The position numbers and the translations under genes are program-made. This document shows, one piece after another, positions 32,120 to 43,883 of a DNA stretch of 64,000 nucleotides (within the stretch, counting starts at the first letter, position 1; the number at the start of each line of letters is the position of its first letter). Below the pieces are notes generated by a model. It was not told where the DNA came from. It did not search any database and was given only the letters and a program-made list of their open reading frames with translations. Where the stretch lies: contig CP051139.1 in NCBI GenBank assembly GCA_001592805.2, positions 1,674,001-1,738,000 of the forward strand. Direction: 5' to 3'. Source of the stretch: Peltaster fructicola. Taxonomy: Eukaryota > Ascomycota > Dothideomycetes.

Positions 32120-35100
32120 CTAGAGCAGGGAGAGATGATCCATACCGTACTGAACGGGTTGCCATGGACTCGTGCTTGCAGTGTGCTGACATTCCTCATT
32201 GTCATCGAGATCGATGAGATCTATCTCCTTCTTCAGAGGGCTGCTTTTCTGATGAGATCCTGGCTCGCGTCCAGATGCCGGATCTGATGATACTCCTCCT
32301 CCTGCTGCTCCACTTGGACCACCAGCCCTTGGCATAATAGCTTTGGCTTCAGCGTAAAGAGCTGATGCTTCTTTCGCGTAGGCCTGCCAGGATGCAGAAG
32401 CTGAAGAGTCAGCTGAGCTATTGCGAGGAGTGTTCACCATGGCACCTCTGTCCAGTTCTGGTGGTTGCTTGTTGACCTTGCATTGTTGACAAACGCATAG
32501 CTCCCAGCACTCTCGAACACAGTTGTGCTGACATGGTAGGATCTTGTTGCAGACCTGTGTACAGGCCACACGGTCGTGTGAGAAAGGATGGCATGGTAGC
32601 ACACAGCTGTGACCGCATTCGAGGACCTTTGCACATGGCTTCGCGCAGCCGCCTGACAGATCATTCCAGTCCGAAGGTCGTGCGACAACGACTATGCGAT
32701 CGTGCTGGACGCAATGTACAGGTAAGGTGTCTCCGAAGCGCTGTATCTCGATGGTAGGGATCTCTTCAGCATGGTCAGTATCGAGTCCAAGCATCAGTAG
32801 AATGACCTGTTTCCAAATGGGGTTTGTACTGAGGGTCTGACCATCGCCGAAGAGGTAGAATCCACACTGCGCTCTGGAGAGTGCAACGCAGATGCGATTG
32901 GCAGCGGACAAGAAACCCATCACTCCGTCCTTGTTGCTGCGGACCAAGGATAGTATTACCACTTTGTTCTCTTCTCCTTGATATGAGTCGACTGTGACGA
33001 CCTGGAATCGAAGGTCCTTGAGTGCAGACGATTTCCTCAGTGCTCGGCTGATCTGCTTACGCTGACCATTGTAAAAGGTCAAGATGGTGATCTCCTCGCA
33101 ACGCATACCGTTGTACAACAGATGCTCGACAAGACCGACGATCATGTCAGCCTCTTCAATATTGACATAGGACGACATCTCATCGCGCTGTTCACGCCAA
33201 CTGTGTGTGAAGAAATAAGAGTTGATGCCACCCATACCTGGAACATCTGGGCGGTTGACTGGATCCCTAACTGAGTCATGATCTCGAATGACATCCTGGT
33301 AGATCGGTCGAAGGATACGCCGAACCTCTGGAATCATTCTGCGCTGCATGATCAGCGTAGTCTTACCCATGTCGTTGTTGACAAGTCGCTCGAACATGGA
33401 AATGTTGTAGCTTAGTCGCTTCCTTTCATGAGCCTTAACGGTGCATTGTGGTCGCAGTTGTTGATGGTCGCCGACGAGGATGAGATGTTCGAGAGATGGC
33501 AGGCATGCCGCAATGACTGGTGCTTCGAGTGTCTCAGCTGCCTCTTCGACCAATACAATCTTGCAGCCCAAGGAAGCAATGAGGCCACGATACTTGCTCA
33601 GACCTGTGGTCGTCATGCCAATTACTTTCTGTTCGCGTAAGATGAGCTCGTCTCTTTCAAAGTTGCCGATACGAGCTCGGCGAGCTGCGTTGTCGTAAAC
33701 ATGTACCTTCTGCCGCATAGCTTCTGTGATGATCAGCTTGCAACGTGTCTGGAGGTAGTTGTAGACCGATGGACGTAAGGCCTCTGGGATATCCCACAGG
33801 TTTTTCTCCTTCTTCAGTAAGCGTTCCACGGCCTTGTCGTCGATCTTGTTCTTTGTAGGGCAAGTGTAGTTGTCTGCCAGAGTATAGCTGTTGCCAGCGA
33901 GAGCGTCGATGTATTCCTCTTCTTTCACTCCATTCTCTGCTTCGATCTCCAGCAACTGCTCGTACTCAATTTCAGCTTCCTCGAACTCGAAACCGAAGTT
34001 CTCCAACTCAGGCTTGTATGGTACCTTGACCAGAGCACGCGACAGCCAGACGTTGAATGGAGATCGTGTTTCTGCTGGATTGCTTAAGCTTGCTTGCACC
34101 CACTGATTGGCCCCTTGTTCAAGAGATTTGACTTGGGTATCACTCAGTAGGTGTATCTTGCGAAGAAACTCAGCATCTAAAGCGAGATTACCAGCCTTCA
34201 GTGGTGCGATTAGTTCCTCGATCTCTTTCTCCATACCCCTCATAGCCTTGCGTGCCGCAGGGGCTTGGCAGCCTCGCAAAGTGTCTGCGCTCTTGTTCGC
34301 ATAACGAAGCTCGTACATGGTGCGTTCACGTACAATCTTTCGATCCTTTGTACGACCTCCCAGACGAGCGAAGTTTGGTTCAAACTTTGCAATGTGACGA
34401 AGTAGTTGATCGAGAGCATGATTGGTCTGAGCTGTGACAATGATGGGTGGATCGTCTGATTGGCGATTTGCAAGAATCACCTGTAGGGCTTTGACTGAGA
34501 CGAAAGTCTTGCCAGTACCTGGCGGGCCCTGAACGATAGCCAAGGACTTCGTGACGATACGCTGGAGAGCTATAAGCTGTGACTGGTCGAGAATGGTGGA
34601 TGTGTCTGGCCAAGTTGCGAAGATGTCAACTTCGCTAAGACCGTCCTCTTGAGAGGAGATCGGTCCAAGATCGATAGTTGGCTTCTGAGGTAGATATATC
34701 GGCGCGCCGATGTCGTTGTTCACAGCAAGGAGGTGTTCAAGCATTGGTAGTCTGCAGGGTATGGTCAGCGACGGATTATGGTCTATCACAAGAACGTACG
34801 GTTCGTGCATGAGCTTTTGCAGTGCGAGCATGGTGTGTCGCTGGGCTTCGAAGAATGATGAGCGTGCCTCAATCATCGTCCATTCCACTGCTGGGTCAAG
34901 CTCCAATTCGTCTGCATTACCGAAGAAAAGCTCGAGCTCTGGAGGATTCTGCTCGAGGCCTTCTAGCGATCGAGCGGCGATGGTAGCCACGACTGTCTTC
35001 GTCCGAAACATGTCGTCATTTGGTGTCAATGCAACCAGCTTGCCTGACAGTAGTCGGTTTGTCTGCTTCCACAGGATTCCCATGCCAGCTCTCTTCGTGC

Positions 35101-35605
35101 TGAAGGTGATTCTGATGGCCACGCCGCGTGTAGAAGTGACCAGGCCGACAATGCGGACCCTCTCGTATATGCCGATAGTGTTCTTGGCCTCGGAGAAAGA
35201 GCTTTCGCAGGCAGTAGGCATGACCTTCATCTGCTGCACAGCTTCACGAAGCGGGCGTACAGCCTCTTCGCGCAGAAAGCTGTAATGTGCACGCAGATAG
35301 GCCTCTGTGAAGTCAAGTCAGTATCAGATAGCATATGTGCATTCCATACACTCACCCTTGCTCTCCCAGGCACCCTTGACTAGGTTGCTGACCAGCATTT
35401 CGGTTCGACCGGTACGCTGGTCAATTGGTGCTGCTTGAGCAACTTCTTTTGAGGTTGGGACTTCTGGAGTTCGTAGCCAGGCTGCTGTGTCTCTCGATGG
35501 CGCATGCTGCTCGAAGTATTGGCGGACACGTTGATTGAGCAGCGGTTGTTCGGTTTGGACTTCTACAGTCCGCAGTTGGTGGCTACGGGCGCCGCCCTTC
35601 GCCAT
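32120..35605 (-). CDS. SF1 helicase with NF-X1-type zinc finger, Hrr1/ZNFX1 family
   Basis: Minus strand, three exons: 35605-35356, 35304-34800 and 34751-32120; 1128 aa. Intron 1 is 51 bp. Intron 2 (34752-34799) is 48 bp, in frame and stop-free, with GTACGT, GCTGAC and CTGCAG; removing it gives KLMHEPLPMLEHLL, the expected family sequence. Walker A GPPGTGKT lies at about 327-334; LVEEAAETLE (DEAA box), GDHQQLRPQ, VDSYQGEE and ANRICVALSRA follow. Near the C-terminus CGHSCVLPCHP and CQHNCVRECWE form an NF-X1-like zinc finger. S. pombe Hrr1 belongs to the RNA-directed RNA polymerase complex in RNAi heterochromatin; animal ZNFX1 acts in small-RNA pathways and RNA sensing. A role in RNA silencing or surveillance is likely but inferred. 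Confidence 0.87.
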
Positions 35606-36503
35606 GCTGATCTTGAGTGTTGTGTGTTCTCGAAGATGTCGTGTACAGAAGCAGAGGGGCTTGCGTGAGAAGCACGCGTAATTCTGTGCGGGCAAGGCGG
35701 TCTCCGGGGGAACACTTGGAGGTGTAAAGGGAAGGAGCGGCACTGTAGCTCGAATCTCTGCGAAGCGCCACCCACGATAGCCACACTACGAGCAACGAAA
35801 GGGATTGACGAGGTGTATGGAGTAATAGGGGAGAGCATTGAGCAGAGAGGTGCTGACCACGACATGGCCGTCAGCAGTTGTACTCACAGGATCGTTTATG
35901 TGAAGGGGCTATGAGGACGTCACAATATTGGAGCAACGACTTGTGCCATGCGGAAGGAGCAACATCAGATCAGTCTGCAAGCATTGCGGCCTTGACAAAT
36001 ACAGATCGTGAGCACCGGGAGCTGTCATACAACCCAGCTTCTGTATAATCATAATGTCCACCCTTGGTGATGGTGGCCGTCGATATGATGCTCCTTATGC
36101 TACGCTGCAGAATCGCTTCTAGCTCTTCCGTCGCTGTATCGTTTGGGAGTGTCGATAAGGTCAGAAGGCTTGCGTAGGGCGAGGTATAGAAGAAAAGCTG
36201 CCTGTATGTGTTTGTGGTTGTAGACTGACAGACTTTGGCGTCGTCTTGACGCAGATCTTCTTGGCTTGGTCAAGTCTTAGTCAGCAATGAGGCTCCGACT
36301 CCAACTCCAATCACAACCAGCTCGAGACACTACTCTGAAAACATCTCCTGCTGTATATTGCCATCAAGGCCGCATCGCTCGCTTGTTGCTGGCTTCTCCT
36401 GCTTCGCTCTTCAACGCCCTCACAATGCTTGAGCTGTAAGCTTTGCACTTCGTCCAAATCAGCAACGACGAGCACACAACGATCACGCAACTGCAATAGC
36501 TAC
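35606..36503. promoter_or_regulatory. divergent promoter region between helicase and SPT8 genes
   Basis: About 900 bp without a supported gene. Just before the SPT8 start, ATGCTTGAGCT at 36425 is followed by GTAAGC and, 60 bp on, CAATAG. This could be a tiny first coding exon (MLEL, then YMASFDDD) or a 5'-UTR intron. Confidence 0.4.
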
Positions 36504-38545
36504 ATGGCCTCCTTCGACGATGATGTTGATCCTACTGCAGGATCACAAGAAGAGGATGAAGATGAGGATATGGATGATGTGAATGAGCCTGATCAAGATG
36601 CTGAGCCAGATCAAGACGACAACGGAGACGAGGAAGACGAGGATAACGAGAATGATGACGATGATGACGACGATGGAGATCAGGATGATGTTGAGTCACC
36701 TTCCAGGAGAGTCAGCCAAGCACAGCATATTAGCCAAGACGGCAATCCCTCTCTTGTGCTAACGTCTCCGTCGCCTCGAGCGTCGGCAGGTCGATCACCC
36801 GGTAACAGCATTGTGGCCGAATATATACCTCCACCTCGATCGGAAGCTGTCACTGCACAGGCGTACGACATCGTCCCGACAATGGCTGCGCCTCAAAGCA
36901 CATCTATCAACGCAATCACTGCTACACCAGACATGCGCTGGGTTTTCAGTGGAGGCACAGATGGCTATGTGCGCATGTACAACTGGGTTGACACTGCTAA
37001 TGGCAAGGTGCCACTCACTGTGGCTCAGAAGCACCCATTCGTTGATAGCGTCATGAAGGCTGGGAGTCTGTTGACCTACTGGGAGAATGAAGATGCTACC
37101 CTGCGAACTCCTACTCAAGCAGACGATGGGAAGTGGCTGTCGCCTGTCTACTCACTCGCGGTCGAACATCAAGCAATCTGGCTGTTGTCCGGCACTGAGA
37201 GTGGAGGCATCAATCTACAAACCTGCAGACACCAAGCCGGCACAAGGATCACAACTCTAAAAGAGCATACTAGCGCAGTCTCTGTTCTAGCATTGGCTTC
37301 CGATCAGTGCTCAGTGCTCTCTGGCAGCTGGGACAAGAACATACATGACTGGGATCTGCAGACCGGTAAGGTCAAGCGCTCTTTCAGAGATTCAGGTGGT
37401 CAAATTGGTGCCATCGAGGTCAGACCATTTAGTGAATCGCCTGTCCCGGAGGTCGCACCCCCTGTGCAAGACATCAAAGCCGACACCTTCTCCAGCAATA
37501 ATGCTGCAGCGCCGCAGCTCAATGGTTTTCAGAACGATGATCTGGGAGGCGAAGAAGATGCAGCAGGATCACCAGAGAATAGTTTGTTTGGTGATGGATC
37601 TCACGGCTCGCTGTTTGGCGATGACAACGAACCGACCAACGGAAGTACCAACGTCTTCGCTGACGACGATTTCACGCAAGCTCTTAGAACTGAAACGGAA
37701 GGCGAAGAGCAGGATGCTGCTGCACAGAACAATGTCGAGATGACTGGCATGGGTGATGGAGGACCTGTTCAGCCTCCTGATCTTGCAGTAAAGACCGATC
37801 TTGCTGATTATGACACTGCAGAGGATAAACCAACGGCCGATGCCAGTGACGATCACGACCCAAGTGGACAGCCACATTCCGATGAACCTCTCACTGCACC
37901 ACCGACCGATGAAGGCGAGAAACACGCTTCCACGACAGAGCTTCCACCACAATCTGAGTCTGTCTTCCTCGATGCTGCTATCGATGGTGTCCTACGCATC
38001 TGGGACAAGCGCGTCTCGTCGCCCATCGCAACGATCCTGCCGCACGGTAGCACGCCACCTTGGTGCACAGGAGCTTGCTGGAGTCCCGATGGCAATTTCT
38101 TCTACGCTGGTCGTCGTGGCTGCACCGTCGACGAATACTCCATTCACCACCTGGGATCCAAGCAAAGCTCGCCAAATCGCATCTTCAGGTTTCAGAATGG
38201 CAGCGGGCCTGTCTATGCAGTGCGAGCAATGCCCAACAAACGGCATCTAATATGGTATGTCCTACTCAATCAATCAGGTCTGACTACTGACAAGCTCATA
38301 GCGCTTCTAACGACATTCTACGATTATATGACCTCTCTGCTACCGACACCACAAGGCATCGCACTGTTCCTTTCACCATCGTCCCAGGTCATCGTGGCGG
38401 TGTCATCTCCTCGATCTATATTGACCCTACCTGCCGCTTCATGCTCTCAGCGGCAGGCAATCGGGGTTGGGAAGGAAGCAGTACTGAAGTGCTACTCGGT
38501 TACGAAATTGGAGTCCAGGATGTCAGCGGCGTCTGGCATAAGTGA
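36504..38545 (+). CDS. SPT8: SAGA complex WD40 subunit Spt8
   Basis: Two exons, 36504-38254 and 38302-38545, give 664 aa. Spt8 is the SAGA subunit that contacts TBP during RNA polymerase II transcription initiation. Residues 1-75 are a nearly continuous Asp/Glu tract, as in yeast Spt8. WD40 repeats follow: INAITATPDMRWVFSGGTDG, LALASDQCSVLSGSWDKNI and later VFLDAAIDGVLRIWDKRVSS, with a long low-complexity insert between. The 47-bp intron (GTATGT, CTGACAAG, CATAG) restores the conserved end: ASNDILRLYDLSA, VPFTIVPGHRGGVISSIYID and AAGNRGWEGSSTEVLLGYEI. An alternative start through a tiny upstream exon at 36425 would add a few residues. Confidence 0.9.
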
Positions 38546-39040
38546 TATGAAAAGAGACACGCATATGTAAGCGCTCTCGGTGGTAGGTTTCCATTTCTCC
38601 TGACGATACCCATGTACGATATGCACCTGCTTTTCATGGATGGTGTTTCTTCTCTGCCTCCCTTCATAGGCTGCCTTGTGTGCAGTCGTCAACGGTGTCT
38701 ACGCCTTAGTAGTCAGTAGGAGCTCGAGCTGATCCTAGCTGATAACACCTGGCAAGGCGGAGCTTCGCTATGTCACCCACAGTTGTGAGCGAGGGAGCCT
38801 TGAGTCTGTCACATGAGGCGGAGTACCTTCAAGCAACACAGGTGATATTGATGTGGAGTTGTCTCTGTTGAGCAGTGCACGGTGCCGTAAGGTGAATGCG
38901 TGCTGCTTGGCCCCGCTCATGTTGATATTGCAGTGCCTCAAATGCGACCTTGTCCTTGGCTTCATTAAACACCACTCACAATCTTCTTCTTCTGCATCAC
39001 ACGGAAGAAATGCTCTCCTGTCACAAGGATGCGATTGTAG
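38546..39040. other. intergenic, about 500 bp
   Basis: No supported gene. It may hide a short first exon of the following unknown gene, because that gene has no good ATG in its first visible exon. Confidence 0.35.
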
Positions 39041-40045
39041 GGCATCAGAGTGCATGTCACCAACAAGGAGGGAGGTAAGCTCCTTAAATGGGGCTTGCAG
39101 ACGACGAACGACCTGGGCTTTGCCCAATTTCACATTCTGAGCACGACTGGGTCGCCATTCAGCGTCACGGTCGAGTTCACCGAGCGCCTCATGGATGAGC
39201 TGAGAGCGATGCCTAGTCCTCGCTCAGATAGGTATGTGAACATCAAATGCGCAGGTATACACCCTGCTGACTTGTTCACAGGCTATACTCCTTGCTCGCA
39301 CGCCTCCGCTTCGATGAGGCAAATGTCGATGAGAAACTGGCGTTCATTTACTTGACCAAGAGATCAGGCTGGTCAGAAATCTACACACTTGCAAACCAGC
39401 GAGTCATAGCAGAGAACGGCACCATTGGCCAAGCCTCTTGGATGTTCGAGGAGGCAGGTCTGGGTCTCCTTGATCTCAGCAAGCTATCGCTCACAGACGG
39501 AGCTGAAACCACAGAAATCGATGACCTTGCAGACGCTATCCAGAAGTTGAGTGCGACCGACCTCAAGCCCACCAAGAGCGCGGGACAGGGTACGATTGAG
39601 CTTAGTCTCATGCGTTGCTACATTGATCGGATGCGACAGGCAAGGCATGAAGCCAAGACGGCGATACTCCCCTTTCGAGATCTCAACAAGTCCACAAGAA
39701 TATTACACATGGCATCACGACCGAGATACGTGAAGATAATGAGAAGAACCAGAATTCTCGCTGAGCTTTGAGCTTGTCGATGCTCAAGAACCACCATACG
39801 CATCGTTCGGATTCCTTGTTCGCAGCGAGGCTGTCCTCGAGAGACTTGGCTCGGACATGCGTCGAGAGTTCGTAGAACCACCTCCTGGCGCACATCGAGG
39901 GCAGCTGTTCGCAGAAGAGTATCGTAGCGAACCACTAGCTGGACCGCTTCGCCGCCCTTCAACTCATCCATCTCGACTGCTACCATACGAAGAAGACCCA
40001 AGCAAGCGAACACGTGACACAGGCAACGAGGATGAGGATGATTGA
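39041..40045 (+). pseudogene. unknown protein gene with a broken or unusually spliced frame
   Basis: Strong protein-like sequence in three stretches. Stretch 1 (about 39041-39233) contains GGKLLKWGLQTTNDLGFAQF. It joins over a normal 51-bp intron (GTATGT...TTCACAG) to stretch 2 (39285 on) with LYSLLARLRFDEANVDEK and GQASWMFEEAGLGLLDLSKL. The frame then shifts by one: the next good reading is RRRYSPFEISTSPQEYYTWH, reachable by a possible 55-bp intron with a weak GTACGA donor (about 39590-39644). About 30 bases later three stop codons (TGA, TAA, TGA) fall within 12 bases near 39731. The same frame then resumes with SLSFELVDAQEPPYASFGF and ends at 40045. No good ATG is seen. I do not recognise the family. 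It is either a decaying gene or one with sequence errors or atypical introns. Confidence 0.5.
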
Positions 40046-41775
40046 TGGAGCTCCAAGTGAATGAGGTTCACTTGATCTCCGAAATAGCGATAAGTTTATA
40101 TAACGACTTTCGGAATAGAGCAATGGGGTGTCATCTTCAATGAAGTTCTCGAGTCGTCCTACAACACAACACAGTCCTCATGATGCCGATAAGCAGCTTC
40201 TCGAGCGCCGCCTATAGCTGGTTCAGGGAAGTACTGTATCTGCTGTGTAACATCTGATGGTCGCCGGACAGCATTGAGCGGCTCGGCGAGACAGACAGAA
40301 CATCGTGTGCGGACCTACGCACAAGTAGTGTCGCCAGACGTAACAGCGAAGCAAACAAAATACCACTCAGACTCAACCCTGAGCGCACGTACGTCAACAG
40401 ATACGTACTTCCTTTCCATTGATTTCAATCCTTCTACCGTCTGACGTGCCGGTCCACGGCAGAAAACGATACAAAACGGCTCCAAGCATAGAAAGTTCTC
40501 AAAAAATGACATGTCATCCTGAAGCCAAACTTCCGCAATGGACAGCTCATATCCGTGACATACCTTGGCTAGCTCGAGCTGTGCAATACTCTGTTCTGGG
40601 ATAGCGTGGTCTTGGCAGATCGATCTTAGATACACGATATAGATCATGTCCAAGATGGCATCTGTACAGTGATGCAGGGCGTCCTCAATCCGGTCGGTGT
40701 ACGTGCTCCACCAGGCATAGACTCAAGCGACCGACTGATCGGTCCCGATGTCGAGAGACCAAGTGCACATGGTGGTGCATGCAGTCGCTCGTGTAGCTAT
40801 CAAGATCCGTGTTGTTGTGGACGGCCTTGCTGATCTGTGGTCTGTCCTCACAACAGCGGACATGTTCGGCTTGAACAGTGAGTCGTTCGAAGGGGGATAG
40901 CTATATTGCGCAAGCCGGTTGAGCAAGTCCGCCAGAATGTATGGACACGTTCCTACAGGGCTAGTGAGGACACCGCTTGTCAATCCCTCTGCATCCAGCT
41001 GAAACCATGGCTGCAAATGTGGTCCATTTAAGGTAGCGCCTTCATCGTGTCGTCGGTATCGATGTAGCCCACAGTATGGTAACGATTCTCGCTTGGCGAG
41101 AAGTCTTCGGCGCCGAGAAGAGTGCCAGCTGCATGGATTTAGTTGCAAGATCTGCATCGGACCGTGCGAGCGGCATGCCAACAGGTCGATTCTTGTCATC
41201 ACTTGCCGTATTGGTGAGCCAAGAATCCTTGACGAGTGCATTGGGGAGCTCGGAAACAGTGCATAGGTCCGGCAGCTGGTCTTGCTGCTGCGAACAAGCG
41301 AAAGGCTATTGTTGGCTTGCAGGCAGAGCGGATGGTTGAAGACACACAACTGATTGTGCTGGCACGGGAGGCTGCAACCCATCTGGCAAGCTTATCGATG
41401 TTTGCCTCATTCTCTTGTCGTCTTGGAGCCATGTTCGCTCGTGCACATGGCGGCATTGCTCCCCGGGCAAGCGTCCCGAGTGCTCCGTTCCATCTATTTG
41501 GCGATGAGTGCGTCTCGGAGGTTGTGCAGATGGTCATTGATGCTATAAGCATCCATACGCAGTCGTGCTCGGCGGCTCACTCGAGCATATAAGAGTAGCA
41601 TTCAGCCAAAGTTGAAACCAGACAGGAGTTCCCATCTTTCCAACCCTCCTGGTCATCGTACGCAGGTACGACCATCTGCATAACCAATCTTTGTCTTTGT
41701 CCATACACCAAGCACGTATATATCGGAAGCACCACCCGGCGAACAAAGCTGTAGTGACTGCGAAGAGGGACAGTC
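40046..41775. other. gene-poor stretch, about 1.7 kb
   Basis: Several overlapping open frames (40315-41592, both strands), mostly from non-ATG starts. The best plus-strand one ends at 41592 with a first ATG at 41332 (MVEDTQLIVLAREAATHLAS, 86 aa) and has protein-like composition, but I found no family or splice partner. I do not call a gene. Confidence 0.35.
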
Positions 41776-42489
41776 ATGAACGACTTCAACCATCGGAGCT
41801 GCATCCGTGATAGCACGGGACCACGCGCAGTAGAAACTGGAAGTAGTCGAGAACGATCGAGGTACTCGAGATATAGCAGACAGGATGATGAGAAGAGCTG
41901 CTCGAAAAGCAAGCGAGCAGGTGACAAGAAGTCACGCCCGAAGCACGAGTCGACGTCGCGGCATGCATCGAAGTCTCACGCATCAAGCCTGAACACTAGC
42001 CGGCCGATATTTCACATGGACATCATCAGCCAGCCCTCAAGAGCTGTTGTTCTGGGTGTCGAAGTTGCAACGTCGATGTTGGTCAGTCTTGTGTATCCGG
42101 ACACAGATGCTGTTCGAGAGAGCTCCAGGGTCGATACCAATCGTCTGGTCGGTGCAGTATCACTAGTCGCTGAGACGAGTACTGGTGAGCGAGTGCAGAT
42201 GGAGACCGATGCGATGGTTGCGCAACATCTTGTTGACTCGGTACGTCCGATCCCAGGAGAGTACGCAGAGCGACTTGCGCAGGCGCAGCCTTGTCGCGTG
42301 CCATTGGGATATTTCTCCTTCTCAAACCTGGTGATCCGCCAGTCTGGACACTACCGCATTCGCGTCTCCCTGGTGCAGATCCCTGGAGCTGGTCATAGTC
42401 CTACGACAATCACTACTCACGACAGCGAAGTCATCAGAGTGGAGCGCAGGGTTCCCACCGCTCATCTTCGTAGACAACAGCGAGCTTGA
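41776..42489 (+). CDS. short velvet-domain protein
   Basis: Single exon, 237 aa. Residues 1-75 are Ser/Arg/Lys-rich and disordered. From about residue 80 the velvet fold is recognisable: FHMDIISQPSRAVVLGVEV at the start, a variable middle, and a strongly conserved YFSFSNLVIRQSGHYRIRVS. It ends with DSEVIRVERRVPTAHLRRQQ. Velvet proteins (VeA, VelB, VosA, VelC) are NF-kB-fold DNA-binding regulators of development and secondary metabolism that work as dimers in the nucleus. The usual last part of the domain (F-x-V-x-S-A-K-x-FPG and the ST-x-LS-x-x-FA-x-QG helix) is absent, and so is the usual DRRPIDPPPIVQL strand. The protein is therefore truncated or divergent, and I cannot assign it to a subtype. 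Confidence 0.68.
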   Translation: MNDFNHRSCIRDSTGPRAVETGSSRERSRYSRYSRQDDEKSCSKSKRAGDKKSRPKHESTSRHASKSHASSLNTSRPIFHMDIISQPSRAVVLGVEVATSMLVSLVYPDTDAVRESSRVDTNRLVGAVSLVAETSTGERVQMETDAMVAQHLVDSVRPIPGEYAERLAQAQPCRVPLGYFSFSNLVIRQSGHYRIRVSLVQIPGAGHSPTTITTHDSEVIRVERRVPTAHLRRQQRA

Positions 42490-43142
42490 CGGCCAGGTGT
42501 CAACGGCTGTTCTTTCCTTGTTCTTGGACATAGAGATTGGCGTTATTAGAGGTCGATTCGGCGCCGGTGGATGGTTCTTCTGATCGAGACATGTAGATCT
42601 GTAATATGTGCAGCACACTCCAGTTGATCACTGTCCAGTCATGCTCCGTGATCACTGATAGCACCGGGCCAGGAGCACAAGAGTGTCAAGGCTTGGCAAG
42701 TACTCTAGCGATATGGAAAACCTTGCCGAACGAGTGGTGTTGCAGAACTTCGCGATTCGCACGACCGCTCTGGACGCAATTGGCATCGAAGTGATCTGCA
42801 CTCTAGTCAGCACTATCTCAGCACTATCTCCATCAAAGGCACTGATCGCCAGGTCGATTCGAGTATGCGACAGCGAAGTGCTCACCCTTGTACTGAGGTC
42901 CTCGTCATGTCGAGCCGCCTCGTGGTCTTCGGGGCGCAGCGAGTACGCAGGCCCACAATGCCATGCGCAACGGCTGCATCTTCGGGCTTTTGTTCACGGA
43001 TTGCGCGGATCTGTATACGTAAATCTCTGGAGAAACAATGCGGCTGCCTCGATGGCTCGAAAGCATATAATGTAATAGGTGAGTGCACGCCGACGGAGCC
43101 TTGATTTCTTCTCGAAGCCAACCTCAAGCTCAGCAAACAGTG
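42490..43142. other. intergenic, about 650 bp
   Basis: Overlapping open frames on both strands without recognisable products. The missing C-terminal part of the velvet domain was looked for here and not found. A short direct repeat (CAGCACTATCT twice) lies near 42812-42834. Confidence 0.35.
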
Positions 43143-43331
43143 ATGTCGTCCTCTTCGCAGCAAGACATCCCATGGGGTCAGCATTTCTTGGACAAATTCC
43201 TCGAAGCTTCGTCCCGCTCCAACAGCACATCAAGCAGATCGTCAACGTCGTCGATGCATAGTCGCTCAGGGTCATTCAGTACAAGCAGCAGCCTGTCAAC
43301 CTCTCCAGTGTCCACATCTGGCAAAGGTTGA
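43143..43331 (+). CDS. possible small Ser-rich protein
   Basis: 62-aa frame starting MSSSSQQDIPWGQHFLDKFL and continuing with dense Ser/Thr (RSNSTSSRSSTSSM and similar), ending SGKG. The N-terminal WGQHFLDKF is amphipathic, and the abrupt Ser-rich tail looks like small fungal proteins of unknown function. The opposite strand also has an open ATG-started frame (43615-43178, 145 aa, ending in an Asp/Leu-rich segment), so only one of the two can be right. I prefer the plus strand because of its compact, complete look, but it is weak. Confidence 0.38.
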   Translation: MSSSSQQDIPWGQHFLDKFLEASSRSNSTSSRSSTSSMHSRSGSFSTSSSLSTSPVSTSGKG

Positions 43332-43883
43332 AGACTTGAGTCGTCCAGTCCGTCACAAACACAGAATACAGCTTCCAGCGAGCTACGAGGATCTTGCGAG
43401 TGACCTTGCACGGCATGAGCATACACACGAAGAAGCTCAAGACCGAGATGAGGACGCACAGCTGTGCCACGACATGCCATTTGGTCGATCAACAAGCGTG
43501 AACTCCAGCTGCAGACGGAGGAAGCAGTAGACACAGAATCCGGCTCTTCACCGGCCGTTTGCAACGATTTCCGTTCTAGACGAGCAGGTATGCCAGCGTG
43601 GCATGAGGCGCTCATTCACCCTGCAACAACAGCATAGTTTGGCGCATAGCAACGGAAGCAGTCGTGATAGCTAAAGGGTAGTGAAACTTGTAGCGGAAAC
43701 GCTCGTGTTCAAATTGTTCCGTCGGAGAAAGTGTCTGTGCGCATTCGGTGACGCGTTGCCCAGCCACTTAACCCGTATCAACGCGTCTCCAATCTGTCGT
43801 GTTGTATCACTTCTACACAGCACATTGCTACGCTCCGATATCTCAATCATTATCTACTATTGATCATATCGTCACGGTTCAAG
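43332..43883. other. intergenic, about 550 bp
   Basis: Contains the competing minus-strand frame noted for 43178-43615 and the CDT1 promoter. CDT1 should be transcribed from about the last 200 bp. Confidence 0.35.

Noticed and set aside
41236-41592. 118-aa plus-strand frame
   Set aside because: Starts at GTG; the ATG-started part is only 86 aa, with no splice partner in frame and no family.
43178-43615. Minus-strand 145-aa frame opposite the Ser-rich small ORF
   Set aside because: Complete with ATG and plausible, but no recognisable domain, and it overlaps the slightly better plus-strand candidate; left as an alternative.
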